Positions 1-12,165 are shown, counted from the first letter of the stretch. The stretch is 64,000 nt of DNA from Trichopria drosophilae (GCA_030407085.1 CM059584.1:109863001-109927000); one strand, 5' to 3'. Translations and numbers: made by a program. Notes: generated from the letters alone by a model not told the origin.

Positions 1-60
1 TTTGTATTCAGTATATTACTTATCGGATCAATTATATTTGATGTATGTATGATGTATGTA

Positions 61-110
61 TTAAATGTGATATATATATATATATATATATATATTCACA
101 TTTGTTATAT
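61..110. repeat. (TA)n microsatellite
   Basis: Alternating AT run (about 70-95) in AT-rich DNA directly left of the first palindromic element. No gene signal in 1-111. Confidence 0.8.
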
Positions 111-111
111 A

Positions 112-858
112 CAGGGTCATCGAAAAGTATCGGACCCCCCTAATATCTTCAGTTAGAATGCACTTAGGAGAAAATGTCCAATAGCATAGTTGTATGGTTT
201 CAAGCGGGGAGTAAGATGATGACCTTGACTTTGACCTTGACCATGTCCTTCAAGGTCATTTCAAGGTCAATCTTATTTTTTTAAATAGAACCCCCTACAT
301 TTTATTGCATATTCTTATAGCTTATCTCGAGAGCTTTCCAAAACACTATAATAAAATATTTTTTTATTAAGTACTTTTTGAGTTATAAAGGTTTGAAGTT
401 AACAATTTTTTGACACAAAATGTAGAATATCTTGTAAAATATTATTTAGTTTTCAGTAATCATAACCTTAATACTTTTGTGCGCGGAATAATGAGACCAA
501 TTAATTGGTTTAAAGAAAGTACATTAATCGGATCCCCCTAATATTTTCAGTAAGAATGCATTTTGGAAAAACTTCAAACCTTTATAACTCAAAAAGTACT
601 TAATAAAAAAATATTTTATTATAGTGTTTTGGAAAGCTCTCGAGATAAGCTATAAGAATATGCAATAAAATGTAGGGGGATCTAATTAAAAAAATAAGAT
701 TGACCTTGAAATGACCTTGAAGGACATGGTCAAGGTCAAAGTCAAGGTCATCATCTTACTCCCCGCTTGAAACCATACAACTTTACTATTGGACATTTTC
801 TCCTAAGTGCATTCTAACTGAAGATATTAGGGGGGTCCGATACTTTTCGATGACCTTG
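112..858. mobile_element. 747-bp palindromic MITE-like element
   Basis: The ends are inverted repeats, CAGGGTCATCGAAAAGTATC on the left and its complement ending at 858. The arms stay complementary for about 300 bp each (112-410 against 570-858). TA flanks both sides (110-111 and 859-860), as expected for Tc1/mariner-type target duplication. There is no coding capacity, so it would be non-autonomous. Each arm carries four copies of TCAAGGTCA or its complement (left arm: 220-228, 232-240, 250-258, 261-269). The superfamily is inferred from the TA flanks only. Confidence 0.8.
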
Positions 859-860
859 TA

Positions 861-2639
861 TATATATATATATGGGCAAATCCACAGAACTTTTCATTTT
901 GGTGAACAAAAAATTTTTTTTTCAACTTCAAAGCGCACGTTTTTCTTATGATGCACATGTTTAATTGGTCAACTGAGACTAGGAATCCGTTCCTGTTACT
1001 CATTTTTAAAGGACGGCGTCGTGCACAGAGTACTCTATATAGTAATTACGTGTCTGGTAATAGAAACCTACTTAGTGGACAACTCATATTTAACAGCGCT
1101 GAAAATACATTCTACAATTAAAGTATACATCTAGACATATAGTGTGACCAAAATTAAATTTTGAATGGATTTTTTTCGTAAGTATGATACACGTCGTCTA
1201 AAATGCTTTTTTAGTGGTATTAAACACAAAGAGTTACCCGCTATATAGACCACTAAGCCGGCATCATCAAAATTATTGTGAAAAATGGCCATTTCAATCC
1301 CTTGACGTATATTGTACACTTGTTGAACTAATTAGTTCATATTATATTACATTACGCAGTAAATATACAAGCGTATGACCTTTGATATATGTGCATGAGT
1401 TGTACATGATATTTTATGGGCACCCATTGCTTTACTTGCCGTAGAAAAGTAATGAAGAGAGCATAAAGTGTACTTTATACATAAAACAAAGTCGTTCATA
1501 AAATTAGTTAAGCCTCTGCAGCCTAATATTTAAATGTCTCACTAGCGCCACTGCGTTTTTATATATAAATAGAGTAAAGAAACCAATTACAATCTCAACT
1601 AGGCCCCCAAAGATGATATTTTTGATGTGCCCTAGGAAAAACTGATTTTTCTTTGCGAGTTACGTTTCGACAACCTATATTTAAAGTGCTGTCATTTGAT
1701 GAATACTTACAGCACACACTTCTACCACGTCTCAAAATTTTCGTTTTCACGTTAACTATAAAGGTATGTTCATAGCTTTGAATTTAGAAAGACGGCGCGT
1801 TGTTAAAACATTTAACTTTGCCAAAATTAAAAAAACTCAATCATGTTCTTACACATTTTAACAGTATCATAACTTCCGTCTGGGAAGTAGCACATCGATT
1901 TTCTGGCAGGTGAGATTGTATAATTGATACAGGAAGCTAATTCAATTGGATTTAGTTCGATAACTATTACGGCGTCACAGAAAAACTGTTAAGATTAGAA
2001 AAGTTTAGGCAACTTACAAGTCAAACTTGTCAATTTTTCTTCATTAGCCTTCCTGAAATCATTTCAAATTCGCTGCTATGAGACTAATACTTCTTCGCTA
2101 TCTATATTTACTACTATTATTCTTGTTTTACCCCGTACATATGTTTCAATACAAATATAAACTAGCATGTCTTTACTTACACCTAAGTTTAAAAGTTCTG
2201 TGGATTTACCCATATATATATGTTGCAATGATCAAAAAGGACGCCTGTACATTTTCTCAAAAAATCAACTACCTAACATTTCAATTTCAAATGATTTTTC
2301 ATCTACGATCAAGTCTGTAAACTGTCCAATATGAAGTTTACGCCATTTTTATGCAACTCTTCATCGCTTCCTGCTCACTACACCAAAATTATTGGAGACT
2401 AATGTAAACTCAGTACATGCTTGTGATACATATATTTCGAACTATGGCCATTCAAAATTTTACAATTATTTTGAATTTTTAAGGCAATTTGGAATATTTT
2501 GATGAATGCGTAGAAAGAATCTTCGTTTTTTTTTCAGTTGCTTATGTGTATATTACAGCTCTCACCAAGTGGGTCTCATTAACAAAATTTCTGTTAGGGA
2601 ATGTTTACGTTAAAAAAATACCGTTTTTCGGTATTTTGT
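861..2639. other. AT-rich DNA without recognised gene
   Basis: Only short, low-complexity reading frames occur on either strand, with no splice-linked coding pattern or known protein motif. A (TA)n run follows the palindromic element at 859-873. Nothing else was recognised. Confidence 0.5.
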
Positions 2640-3155
2640 CAAGAATGTATGAGTTACTTACACTTTTCGTCTTTTTCTTGATTTCTATCGATTATAAGTA
2701 CAAAATATATTCCAACAAGTTTGAAGCGTTCAAAATTTCCTACCAAAATCCACTTCGCAAAGTTTATTTATGAACAGTAGGGGCTCACAAGGAGCGTTCA
2801 GAGAAGTACACTTTTCTGTGAAATTCGTATCCCGTAATGTTTGAACAAACTGTCAAATTGATCAACTTGTTCATTAAGCAATGCTCAATTACTATGAATG
2901 TCGTTATACTTTTCAGAACTGTTTTTAGTCATTATTTATCTAGTTACGGGGACGTAACACATGAATTACCTACACTTTTCGTCTTTTTCTCGATTACTAC
3001 CGGTTATACGTAAAAAATGTATTGCAATAACTTTGAAGCCTTTAAAATTTCCTAACAAAATGCACTTTTGGTGTATACCATCAGTAGTAGCTCACGAGGA
3101 GCGTTCAAACATGTACATTGTTCTGTGAAATTCATATCCCGTAATGTTTGAGCAA
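2640..3155 (+). repeat. Direct duplication of about 200 bp, two copies
   Basis: 2645-2855 and 2958-3155 share the same order of words: a CACTTTTCGTCTTTTTCTYG segment, a TTCAAAATTTCC-like segment, GAGCGTTCA, then ATCCCGTAATGTTTGA. The second copy recurs in block A2 at about 31795-31990. Noncoding, origin unknown. Confidence 0.7.
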
Positions 3156-3336
3156 ACTGAGTCGTTAAATTTATCTTACGTTAATTTGTTCTTCAAGTGA
3201 AAGGCTTTGCTCCACTTTTTCCTTTTAAATTTCATCTGCCAATCTGTTATCATGAGGAATAATAAAAGATGAAAATTGAACAGGAGCCTTTCAACTGCAT
3301 GGTCACATTCGTTTCGCATCTATATTTGTCTTTGAA

Positions 3337-4170
3337 CAACACTCAGAAAACAAGTAGTTGAAATGACAATTTATTTACTCCTAATCATAGTGTGAAATGA
3401 GGACTAGGCGTGGTTAATATTAATAGTTAAAATAACTATTCTGAAATAGTAAAGTTTAACTGTTGTTTCATGATTCAAAATGCTACTTATCATAATAGAC
3501 AAATACTCAATTATTTGGAAATAGTCATTTAAAAAAATTACTACCTTTACTGAGAGAAATTGTATAAGAAATTGTCATAAAAAATATGAAAAGAAGTCAA
3601 TATTTACTTTTTAAAAATATTTGGAATATATCATAGCATATGTACAGTCCACTTTTCTCCCTTCGTTCTTTGTTTAAGATAAACAAGGAAACAAAGAGAA
3701 AAACAAAAAATCAATAATGCGTTTAGTCTGTGAATGTCACACTCTAGCCAGTTAAAAAATGTCTTATGCAATGTCATTATACACACTAATTTCAATGTCG
3801 TGTAACTAGTTTATAGATACACGTGCGTATACGACATGTATTATGTATTATCATATCTTGACGCCCGACGGTCCTTCTTATGACCAGATGAAAATCCACT
3901 TCAATAACGGGAGCCACGGGCTCGAAGAAAAAAGCTGCGAACGTCGCGTCGCCACCTGGCGGCATCAAAACACACGGGGTGCGGCAGTCTTTACTATGGA
4001 TTTACAGCAAAAACAAACTTTAACTATGAATGATAGTAAATAATAGTAAATAATAGCAAAATTATAATAAAATCGACTATGGAAGTGGTAAATTTAACTA
4101 TTTTTCATAGTAGTTTTAACTATATTTTTACAACTATGTTATATAAACAATTTTACTATGGATTTTTTTA
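3337..4170. mobile_element. Noncoding MITE-like unit rich in TTAACTAT/ATAGT motifs
   Basis: It starts near CACTCAGAAAA (3337) and ends near the GGATTTTTTT segment at 4160. In A2 the end reads TTTTTTCTCAGTG (33317-33329), the complement of the start. The interior is dense in TAGTTAAAATT/AACTATG words in both orientations. No protein is encoded; the 66-codon frame at 3843 has no recognisable motif. Confidence 0.45.
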
Positions 4171-5317
4171 TCCATTTACTAAAGACATTTTCTCAATTTT
4201 AAATTTAACAAAATTAGCTAACTAAGAAATGAAACTTTTTCTTCCTTAAACATTTATTGTTTAGTTGCGATTTTCTCGAGATATAACAAGTTGCAAAAAA
4301 TAATTTTGTTAAAACTGTATAAGAATTTGTAAAGAAATGTTCACACAGACAAAATAGCATGACAACAAAATCAAAGCTGACATGATTAGCTTTCGATCAC
4401 ATTTTGGCATTTTTCCGTGTGATAATTTTTATAAAAATTGAAGCTGTGTGTGATTGAAAGTATAAAAAGACATTCAAAAAATGACTTTAACGAATTTTTC
4501 CAAATTTAAATTGTGTTTATATTGTTAAACGGTACTTTCTGGGACTTCAAAGTCAAATTGACTAAATTATGAGCCTTAACTGAAAGTCACCTGTTCAATT
4601 TCCATCTATTATTATTACTCGTGATAATAGTTTGGCAGATGAAATTGAAAATGAAAACCCAATTTTTAAAATATTACCCCCAGAACACAGATAAGTTGCA
4701 AGTGTAAAATAATTTTGATAACACCTTTGTAAAGCGCGACCTGGAAAACAGTAGAATATAAACTTAAATAATGTTCTTCAATTTTATCGTTTAAATAATT
4801 ATTTTTGGATCTTATGAATAGAATATTATGATACTACATAAATCCGGAAACTTCACTAAAACACATGGTTGAGTTGAGGTAATTCATAAACACTCGAATA
4901 ACATTAATTTATTTTACTTCACACCAAAGCAAAAAGTTGTTTCAAATAAAATTTACAAGATTTACATAATTAATTAAAAAATTCCGAAATATATTAATAT
5001 GTATTTAATCGTGTCTTTTAATTTCTTGGTGTGACGGTTTGTGTACTAGAAAATAAAGAGCATGTAAATATGTTAATAAGTATTCATTCGAGCTTGGATA
5101 TAAGCTACGTAGTAAGATTTGTAAAAATAAGATGAAAAGTCGAGATTTTTAGTGTTATAGCCACTGATTTCATAATATATGGAGCTGTTTATGTTTAATC
5201 AAAATTTCATTTGTTTCGAAAATCAGGTTCCTATTGTTTTTTTAGAAATAAAAGATACGTTTCGTCTAGATCTTCCGTGTGGATTCATCACTAAGCCACG
5301 GAAGACCCTGTCTTATA

Positions 5318-5807
5318 CTTACTGTCTTGTACCAACAGCAATTGCCCTGTGGTCGGTGCGACGCGCAGTCACTCTTTCAGGTGAAAGGTTCCTGATATGG
5401 ATCCATACTTGGAAGGTGACTATGAAAAATAAATAAAAACGAGCGTTGCGCCCGCTACGGCAAAGATAGCAGGCCGATTGCTGAGTGGGAGACACGGCTG
5501 CTTTACCATCAGAGGGTAACCCCTGATAATAAAGTAGTTTGTCGACTGTATCTGTCTGGGTTTTCCGTAGTTTTCCCAGACCTCGTGCAAATGCGATACA
5601 GAGGGGTCTCAAGACGTTCTACGGGGCGCAGTAATGGGGGGTCTGGCTCTGGGTGGGTGTTGCTATGTGCTGTTATGTATTGTCTTGTAAATGTTTTCGA
5701 TTGTATGTCCGACCTATCCACCCGAGAGCCGACCCGCGAACAGGCAAAAATGTCATTAAAGCGGGGGATAATTCCTATCCTTTATCCTTTTATCCTTTTA
5801 CTTATTT
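5318..5807. mobile_element. GC-richer insertion of about 490 bp in the left foldback arm
   Basis: The right arm reads straight through from CTTATAC to ATATGATTTTAAT (about 8000-8015, complement), whereas the left arm carries about 490 extra bases between these words. The insert has higher GC than its surroundings and ends in a repeated TTTATCCTTTTATCC tail, as seen at some non-LTR retrotransposon 3' ends. Small overlapping frames of 85-103 codons occur but show no known domain. Confidence 0.6.
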
Positions 5808-7740
5808 ATATGATTTTAATATACATTTTAACTTACAAGGGGAACCCACGGTGGGGGGGTCACGATTTTTATCGGCAATTTTTGTACGTATTCTAGGGCG
5901 AAAATAAAAATATACTTGTTTCAGCGTTTTATCTAATGGGCTTTGGTTTTTATACAATAAATTATTGAAATTCACGTTCTTATTGCCATATATATATCAA
6001 CTTTGGAACGTCAGATACATTCGAATCTTCCCCTTGAAACATTCGAATGCCTGACATCCGCATCATAACCCCACAGCGAATTCCTGCAAACATTTCAAAA
6101 GTCGAATGCGAAGCATTTTTATATGAATTAATTTATAATTTTGCGTCCTTCCCTCTATTTAAATCTAATTGCCAAATTCTTTAAACTAGTTTAACCTGCA
6201 GTGGTAAGAAAAGATTTTCTTTTCAATTCCGTAATACACTCTTCTTATCACATTGGTAACAATAACTTTAACGCACTTACATCGAAAACTACTATTATTA
6301 AATTTGTTTTGCATTATTTATACTACCTTTAAGCAACAATACATAGTTGAAATAGTTCCGCCAATTCTTATTTTTAGATTGGGCCAAAATGAGTACATTT
6401 ATATTATTGAGTCCTCGCAAGTAGGATAATACTAAATATATACTAATAAATAAATACTTATGATTGATGGAACAATATAATTTTATTTGGAATCAGTGCA
6501 ATGATTAAGATGATACAGATCATAAAAATACGTAAAACACAAATATCTTTGGCAAACTGCGCATCTTATGAATGAGACGTTATTACAATAGCATTTTTTT
6601 CTTATTGTTAATTAACATGCTCTGGAGGAAACAGATTAATAAATATAATACCTTAAAACTCGTGTATTGTTTTCGGAAAGTAAAAATATACATTTCTGTG
6701 TATATAACAAAATTCAAAACATTCTTGTAAGAAACTGTCCTATACATTTTGAATAAGGTATTTTGCATCATTCATTCGGAAATTACAATTCTTCCTCAAA
6801 TAAAGGTATTGCACGATATATACATCCGCTTTATATAAACAAATTTTTTTGTTCACGGATAATATCAAAGTTTTCGTTCAGTTTTCTAAATATTAAAAGT
6901 ATCGGGTAATTAGTCGCATACATATATGAATAAAATTTTGTATGATACATCCAAAAAATGAGTGGTTCTAATGAAATTCCTGATAACTTCAATTATTCTG
7001 CAACAGCGGTAATTCTAGTCTTCTATTTTATATCATTCCTATTTCGTATTTTATATTGCGTGAAATATTTTTCCAAACGAATCAATCTGTTATTAACAGA
7101 GATATTTATATTCATATAAATGTATATTTTCACTATTTTTCGAAAACAATATACGAGTTTTAAGGTATTGTTTTGAATGTATTGTGAGTCCGTAATTACC
7201 CATTTTTTCATATTCATCATTACCCCCAAAATGAAATAATGCAGTAAATTCTATACGGTAAGAATATTTTTAAAAGTATACGATCATCTTTCTTTGCAAT
7301 ATTAAAATTATTTATTTATTTATTTATTTACTAAATTATAAAACTTTAAAAAATTTGTTTAAAAGGGGAAAAGAATAGTATATTACAGTACTTAAAAGAA
7401 AATCTTTTCTTGCCGATGCGGGAAGGACGCAAAATTATAAATTAATTCATATAAAAATGCTTCGCATTCGACTTTTGAAATGTTTGCAGGAATTCGCTGT
7501 GGGGTTATGATGCGGATGTCAGGCATTCGAATGTTTCAAGGGGAAGATTCGAATGTATCTGACGTTCCAAAGTTGATATATATATGGCAATAAGAACGTG
7601 AATTTCAATAATTTATTGTATAAAAACCAAAGCCCATTAGATAAAACGCTGAAACACGTATATTTTTATTTTCGCCCTAGAATACGTACAAAAATTGCCG
7701 ATAAAAATCGTGACCCCCCCACCATGGGTTCCCCTTGTTA

Positions 7741-7976
7741 GTTCAAAGAATTGCAGACGAATCTTTAAAAAAAGTGAATAGAGAAAACACATGCAAAAAA
7801 TTAGTAACGGAATATCATTAAACAATGCATATGTTTCATAGATAAATTAATGATATTAATCACTGGGTACACAGAAAGAAAAGATTTTATAATAAGTTTA
7901 TCTAAATAAGTTTAGAAACTTATGCATTATGTAATGATATCCCGTTGCCAAAGATTTAGTCTACAATTCTTTGAAC
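7741..7976. mobile_element. 236-bp MITE in the right foldback arm
   Basis: The ends are inverted repeats GTTCAAAGAATTGYAGAC, extending imperfectly through ATCTTT. TA flanks both sides (7739-7740 and 7977-7978). Internal words ATATCATT and AATGCATA are also inverted. The matching position of the left arm (about 5830) lacks it. Tc1/mariner-like by the TA flank; no coding sequence. Confidence 0.8.
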
Positions 7977-8933
7977 TAAGTATAAAATATACATTAAAAT
8001 CATATTAACACGTATAAGACAAGGTCTTCTGTGGTCTTACTGATAAAACGTATCTTTTATTCCTAAAAAGCAAAAGACATTTATTAAATATTTTTGTCAC
8101 TTTCAGAGGGAACCTGATATTCGAAACTTAAATAAAATTTTAATTAAACGTATACAGCTCCATATATTATGAAATCAGTGGCGATAGCACTAAAAATGTC
8201 GAGTTTTCACATTTTTTTACAAATCTTATTACGGAGCTTATATCCAAGCTCGAATTATATACTTATTTACATATTTACATTCCCTTATTTACTAGTACAC
8301 AAACCGCCACACCAAGAAATTATATTAATATGTTCCGAATTACTATTAAACATCAAAACATACAAAAAAGAGGAAAATAATGAATTGCGAATTCGATAAG
8401 TTAAAGTCTGGAGATTCTTGCAAACATTTCAATTGTAAATAAACATAAAATTTCGTAAAGAATTAACGAAACTACCCGCCTTCCACTTTTGAAATACCCT
8501 AATAAATATATGGTAATCACGAACGTTTTATTCTAACTAGTAACGTTTTCTACAATTATAAATTTCATAAACGTCTACGCGTGTCTAGGCCACAGGAATC
8601 CCCTAATCTAGCTACGTTTGTCGCCGGCAGGTGCGTACATGATGCTTGTAGGTTTGTTGTGCTCATTGTGGCGCCCGTTACAGAAATGAGATTTCATTCC
8701 CTCAAAAGCAGATCAAATGGCGGCATAATATATATCACTGTTCTGTTGACATTTTCTAGCCGGCGTTATAACGTCGCAAACGATAGACCAGGGATCGATC
8801 CCTCGATGGTGCAGCCATATTTTTTCGTATTCAGGGCGATTAATTTGTTTGTCAACATTAGCAGATTTTAAATAGCGTTAGATATATAAATATGCGTCAT
8901 CGTATACATATTGTACTAATTAAATAAACTTAA

Positions 8934-9303
8934 GGACGTTCTAAAGTGCTTGACCGATAAGGTATGAATTTTTACTAAAAACTGTAAAAAAAATAACTGA
9001 AATGATTTTTCGAAATTCGGGCTCTGTAAAGGCAATTTTAATTGCTTTAGACGGTATCACAGAAAATGCCAAAGACATTAATTAAGAACTGACCGAGAAT
9101 TTTGGGAAATAAGGGAATTTTATTTATTTCCGAAAATTCTCGGTCAGTACTCAATCAATATCTTTGGTATTTTCTAGGAAACTGTTTATAGTTGTTAGAA
9201 TTGCCCTTACATAGCCCGAATTTTGAAAATGTTATTTAGTCATCTTAAATTTACGTTTCTTAGTGAAATTTCCTACCTTAACGGCGGCCCACTTTAGAAC
9301 GTT
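8934..9303. mobile_element. Hairpin MITE abutting the Cep78 pseudogene
   Basis: The left end ACGTTCTAAAGTGCTTGACC and the right end, complement of ACGTTCTAAAGTGGGCCGCC, are inverted. The element folds around 9115, where ACTGACCGAGAATTTT pairs with AAAATTCTCGGTCAGT. Right-half copies lie at about 30030-30240 and 42040-42235, and a full copy in A2 at 35235-35607. Noncoding. Confidence 0.75.
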
Positions 9304-9480
9304 GCGTTTGGAGCTGGAAGGTACTCATATCTCACTGGAGTGTTTGGTGACTCTTCAATCTGTTTTTCATTCAATTTTTCATTTCAAAAATGTAATTTTG
9401 GTGATGTAGTTGCGACGTCATATACCACTCGATTCTTTTTGTAAGAACCATCCAAACGCTAAATCCGTTGCAGTGCGAAA
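9303..9480 (+). pseudogene. Cep78 pseudogene, sense fragment 1
   Basis: Aligns with codons of the first leucine-rich repeats of Cep78 copy 3 (about 49335-49520): GAGTGTTTGGTGACTCTT, TGTAATTTTGGTGAT, CATCCAAACGCTAAAT and CAGTGCGA are shared. A stretch near TCGGCAACACGC is replaced and the frame is lost. The gene's first 110 or so codons are missing; the hairpin MITE sits in their place. Sequence after 9480 belongs to the palindrome. Confidence 0.8.
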
Positions 9481-10985
9481 CCCATTAACGCCAAAATGCA
9501 CAGAAAGTTTACTGCAACTTCAATACTGATTTTTAATATGAAATAAATTTGGACAAAAATAAAAACTATCAGATTCTACTATTTTCAAGGCCGCTCTTTC
9601 GAATGGTAGTAAGAAAACTTAAAAAATTTAAATTTATTTACGATTTTTACATATAGAAATAGTACATTACGATACAAGTGCGCTAAGTAGGTGATTCGCG
9701 CACGCGTATCGTATACTACTTTTTTTAACGTGTGAGCTAAGGGCTCACTTAGCACACTGTTTACCGTGCAATTTAGAATATTCTTTCTACTTAAGTAACT
9801 ACTTAGCGCACGGTGCACGAATGTTCTACTTTGCACACGGAAAACAGTGTGCTGAGTGAGCACTTAGCGCACGGAGTTAAAAAAAACATGATTTTTAGGA
9901 CGCATTTTTTACAAATATTGAGTTTTCGATACAATATCTTACTTTGGGTGAACTAAAATATATGGCAATGGTGCACTCGATAGCTGTGCTTAAAAGATAC
10001 ATTGGTATATATTTAAAATGTTCGATATTAGATTCAAAATGGCCACTGCATTTAAAAATTTCTTTACAAAATTTTACTATTTTTTTTCTTGAAAACTATG
10101 GAGTTTTATAAGAACAATTATGTTCTAGAATAAGTCGAGGAATACCCTCATTTTTTTCAGAATGTATTGTCACAATTTTTTATTTTAAAAAAATTCGAAA
10201 AATCGAAATTTTGAAAAAAATCATTTAAAATTAGTAAAGAGTATTCTTTAACCAATTCTAAGACAATTTCATTTTATGGACATTTGCGACAAACTCTATA
10301 GTTTTAAAGAAAAATTATTAAACTTTTATGGATTTAAAGCAAAAAGTCTTAGAATTAGTTAAAAATTAATTTTTTCAGATTTTTTAAATAACTTTTTCCA
10401 AATTTCGATTTTTCAAAACTAAAAAATTGTGACAATACTTTCTGACAAAATTCGAGGGTATTCTTCGACTTATTATAGTTGAAAAAACACAGTTGAAAAA
10501 ACAATAGATAAATTTTGAAAAGGAATTTGTAAATGCAGTTGCCATTTTGAATCTGATATCGAAAATTTCAAATATATACCATTGTATCTTTTAAGTACAA
10601 CTATGGAGTGCACCCTTGCAAGATATCTTAGCTCATTCAAAATAAGATATTTCATTAAATATTCAGTATATATTGTATCGAAAACTCGATTAAAAAATGC
10701 GTCCTGAAAAAATCATGTTATTCTACTATATATGTCAAAATCATATATAAATTTCTTAAAATTTTTTAAAAATTTTCTTAATATCATTCGAAAGAGCGGC
10801 CTATAAATTGGTGGAATCTGATTTTTTCGAAATTTATTTCATATTGAAAATAAGCGTTGCAGTAATAAGTTGCAGTAAACTTTCTGTGCATTTGGGCGTT
10901 AATGGGTTTCGCACTACGACATATTTAGTGTTTGGATGGTTCATACAAAAAGAATCGAGTGGCAGATGATGTCGAAACCAGAATG
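9400..10985. repeat. Large imperfect palindrome of about 1.6 kb
   Basis: The arms run from about 9400 to 10264 and from about 10346 to 10985, with a loop near 10265-10345. Paired landmarks: CGAAACCCATTAACGCC (9478) with GGCGTTAATGGGTTTCG (10892), GGCCGCTCTTTCGAATG (9591) with its complement ending at 10803, AAATGGCCACTGC with GCAGTTGCCATTT, and CAATTCTAAGAC with GTCTTAGAATT. The core at 9591-10803 looks like a transposon with end GGCCGCTCTTTCGAATG. The symmetry continues outside it into Cep78 sequence. The left arm is longer because of an insertion at 9662-9884. Confidence 0.8.
9662..9884. mobile_element. Short element with CTTAGCGCAC repeats
   Basis: Present in the left palindrome arm and absent from the right arm (compare 10700-10760). 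It contains several TTAGCGCAC or GTGCGCTAAG words in both orientations and CGTATCGTATACTA. The same family recurs in A2 (about 35983-36200) and, shorter, in B2 at about 40815-40946. Noncoding. Confidence 0.65.
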
Positions 10986-11062
10986 ACCAAACTGTTCAGC
11001 ACTTCTGAAAAGAAAGATGTAAAAGAGAGCGTGTGGCCGACAATACAGATCCAAGAGTCACT
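10913..11062 (-). pseudogene. Cep78 pseudogene, antisense fragment
   Basis: The reverse complement reads through GTGACTCTTGGATCTG, CACACGCTCTCTTTTA, TTTCTTTTCAGAA and ATTCTTTTTGTATGAACC, in the same order as Cep78 copy 3 at about 49380-49525. By eye it is around 80% identical. It is the mirror of the sense fragment at 9303-9480 across the palindrome, but preserves codons that the sense fragment has lost. No open frame. Confidence 0.8.
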
Positions 11063-11072
11063 TTAATGGGTT

Positions 11073-12165
11073 AACTTTGAAACGCGGATCCTCTATAGCC
11101 GCCGTACTTTTACGACAGAAGCTTATGTTATTCCACGACGCATGAAAGGGTTCTCTACGGTCCAGAGATCCAAATTTGAATTCGATGCAGAATGTGAGGC
11201 GAATGCCTTTTAATGAAGGTGTTACAGAAATTTTGAAGAAGTTGGACAAAAATCGAGCAAACAACAAATCGGATTTCAGATGGCAAAGTTTCACAGTGAA
11301 TACTATTTCCCCAGAAAAATCTTGCTCATATAACAGTGATGTTAAGAAGTGTAAAAAGGATCAAATGAACTAAGCGCTGACCAGGTCGAAAACTTTCGTT
11401 CCACGTACAATTTGGGAACAAAATAGCCAAAATTCAATTAATGTTCGAATAGAGCCAAACGAAAGCGTCAATGATTCCGTCTAATTGGTGGCAGAGTCAG
11501 AACGTTGAAGAGTAAAAAAATGGCACTTCGCAGCAAAAGCACGCATTAACGGCATCTCTTCATCTGGATTTGCAAGCTCAAATTCGGTCGGTGGCTGATT
11601 CAACACAGAATGACGATAAATGTCATAAGGAATCAAGTGCAGTGCAATCTTCTAAGGAGAGCTTGAAGAGAGAAGAGGATATCAGCACTATGCGCATGAC
11701 AATCAGGGATACAATTTGCCAATTGACCAAAATCACGATTGAACGCGAACGTCTTATGGAAGAGGCAAAACGTAATGATTTTACTTCTTGCAGAAGAACG
11801 AGCTCTTAGAGAAATGGCAGAGAAGAATTTATATACCACAGGATGTGATCTTTTTGAGTTGGAAGAAGTTTTAAAAGAAAAGGACAAAGAAATCAACGGG
11901 TATGTTCTGGTAAGTCAAAAATCGTTCGACGAAATTTGTGGATCATTTGATCATCATCTGGCCATCTTGGATAATACTCCAAGACATACAAGTACAACAC
12001 ACGTTAGGACGTAGGATGAGAAAATATCTAATGAGAACATTCTTCGAAACATCGCAGTCTTACTCAGGAAGACCCAATGCGAACATCTCCAACGCAGTTT
12101 CGGAGAAGAATATAACAACATTAATCGAAGAGGACAGCGATCATGAACATTACCAAGAAATTATT
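11073..12165 (+). pseudogene. Cep78 pseudogene, sense fragment 2 (3' two-thirds)
   Basis: Picks up the Cep78 frame at the segment encoding SSIAAVLL (GCGGATCCTCTATAGCC) and runs to the GEEYNN region before the inverted repeat begins. About 250 bp of the LRR region is deleted near 11195-11215. Stops and shifts break the frame; short pieces of 60-100 codons remain, for example the QIRSVADSTQ and MRMTIRDTICQLT segments. The words GATAAATGTCATAAGGAATC and CTTCATCTGGATTTGCAAGC match copy 3 and not copies 1 or 2, so it descends from the copy-3 lineage. Confidence 0.9.

Larger units (their letters stand above)
5001..8322. mobile_element. Foldback element with arms of about 0.8 kb
   Basis: The left arm (about 5018-6240) and right arm (about 7390-8325) are reverse complements beginning AATTTCTTGGTGTGRCGG. 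Matching landmarks are GGAGCTGTTTATG/CGTATACAGCTCC, CGAATGCCTGACATCCGC and its complement, and AAAAGATTTTCTTTT. ATTAATATGT occurs on both sides (about 4991 and 8322) and once at the equivalent unoccupied site in A2 (about 34606), which is compatible with a target duplication of about 10 bp. Long arms plus a 9-10 bp duplication suggest a Mutator or Foldback-type element, but no transposase is present. The centre (6240-7390) is unassigned AT-rich DNA. Confidence 0.75.
2870..10368 (+). repeat. Segmental duplication block A1
   Basis: This interval aligns in the same order and orientation with 31690-36687 (A2). Anchors include the TCGTTATACTTTTCAGAACT segment (2901 and 31730), the TAACTATTTTTCATAGTAG segment and the whole of 8330-10368. 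A2 lacks the foldback element at about 5001-8322 and stops at the position equivalent to 10368. The block holds only repeats and one Cep78 fragment. Confidence 0.85.

Noticed and set aside
5585..5907. 103- and 84-codon overlapping plus-strand frames
   Set aside because: Overlap in different frames inside an insertion and continue into AT-rich foldback arm; no domain.
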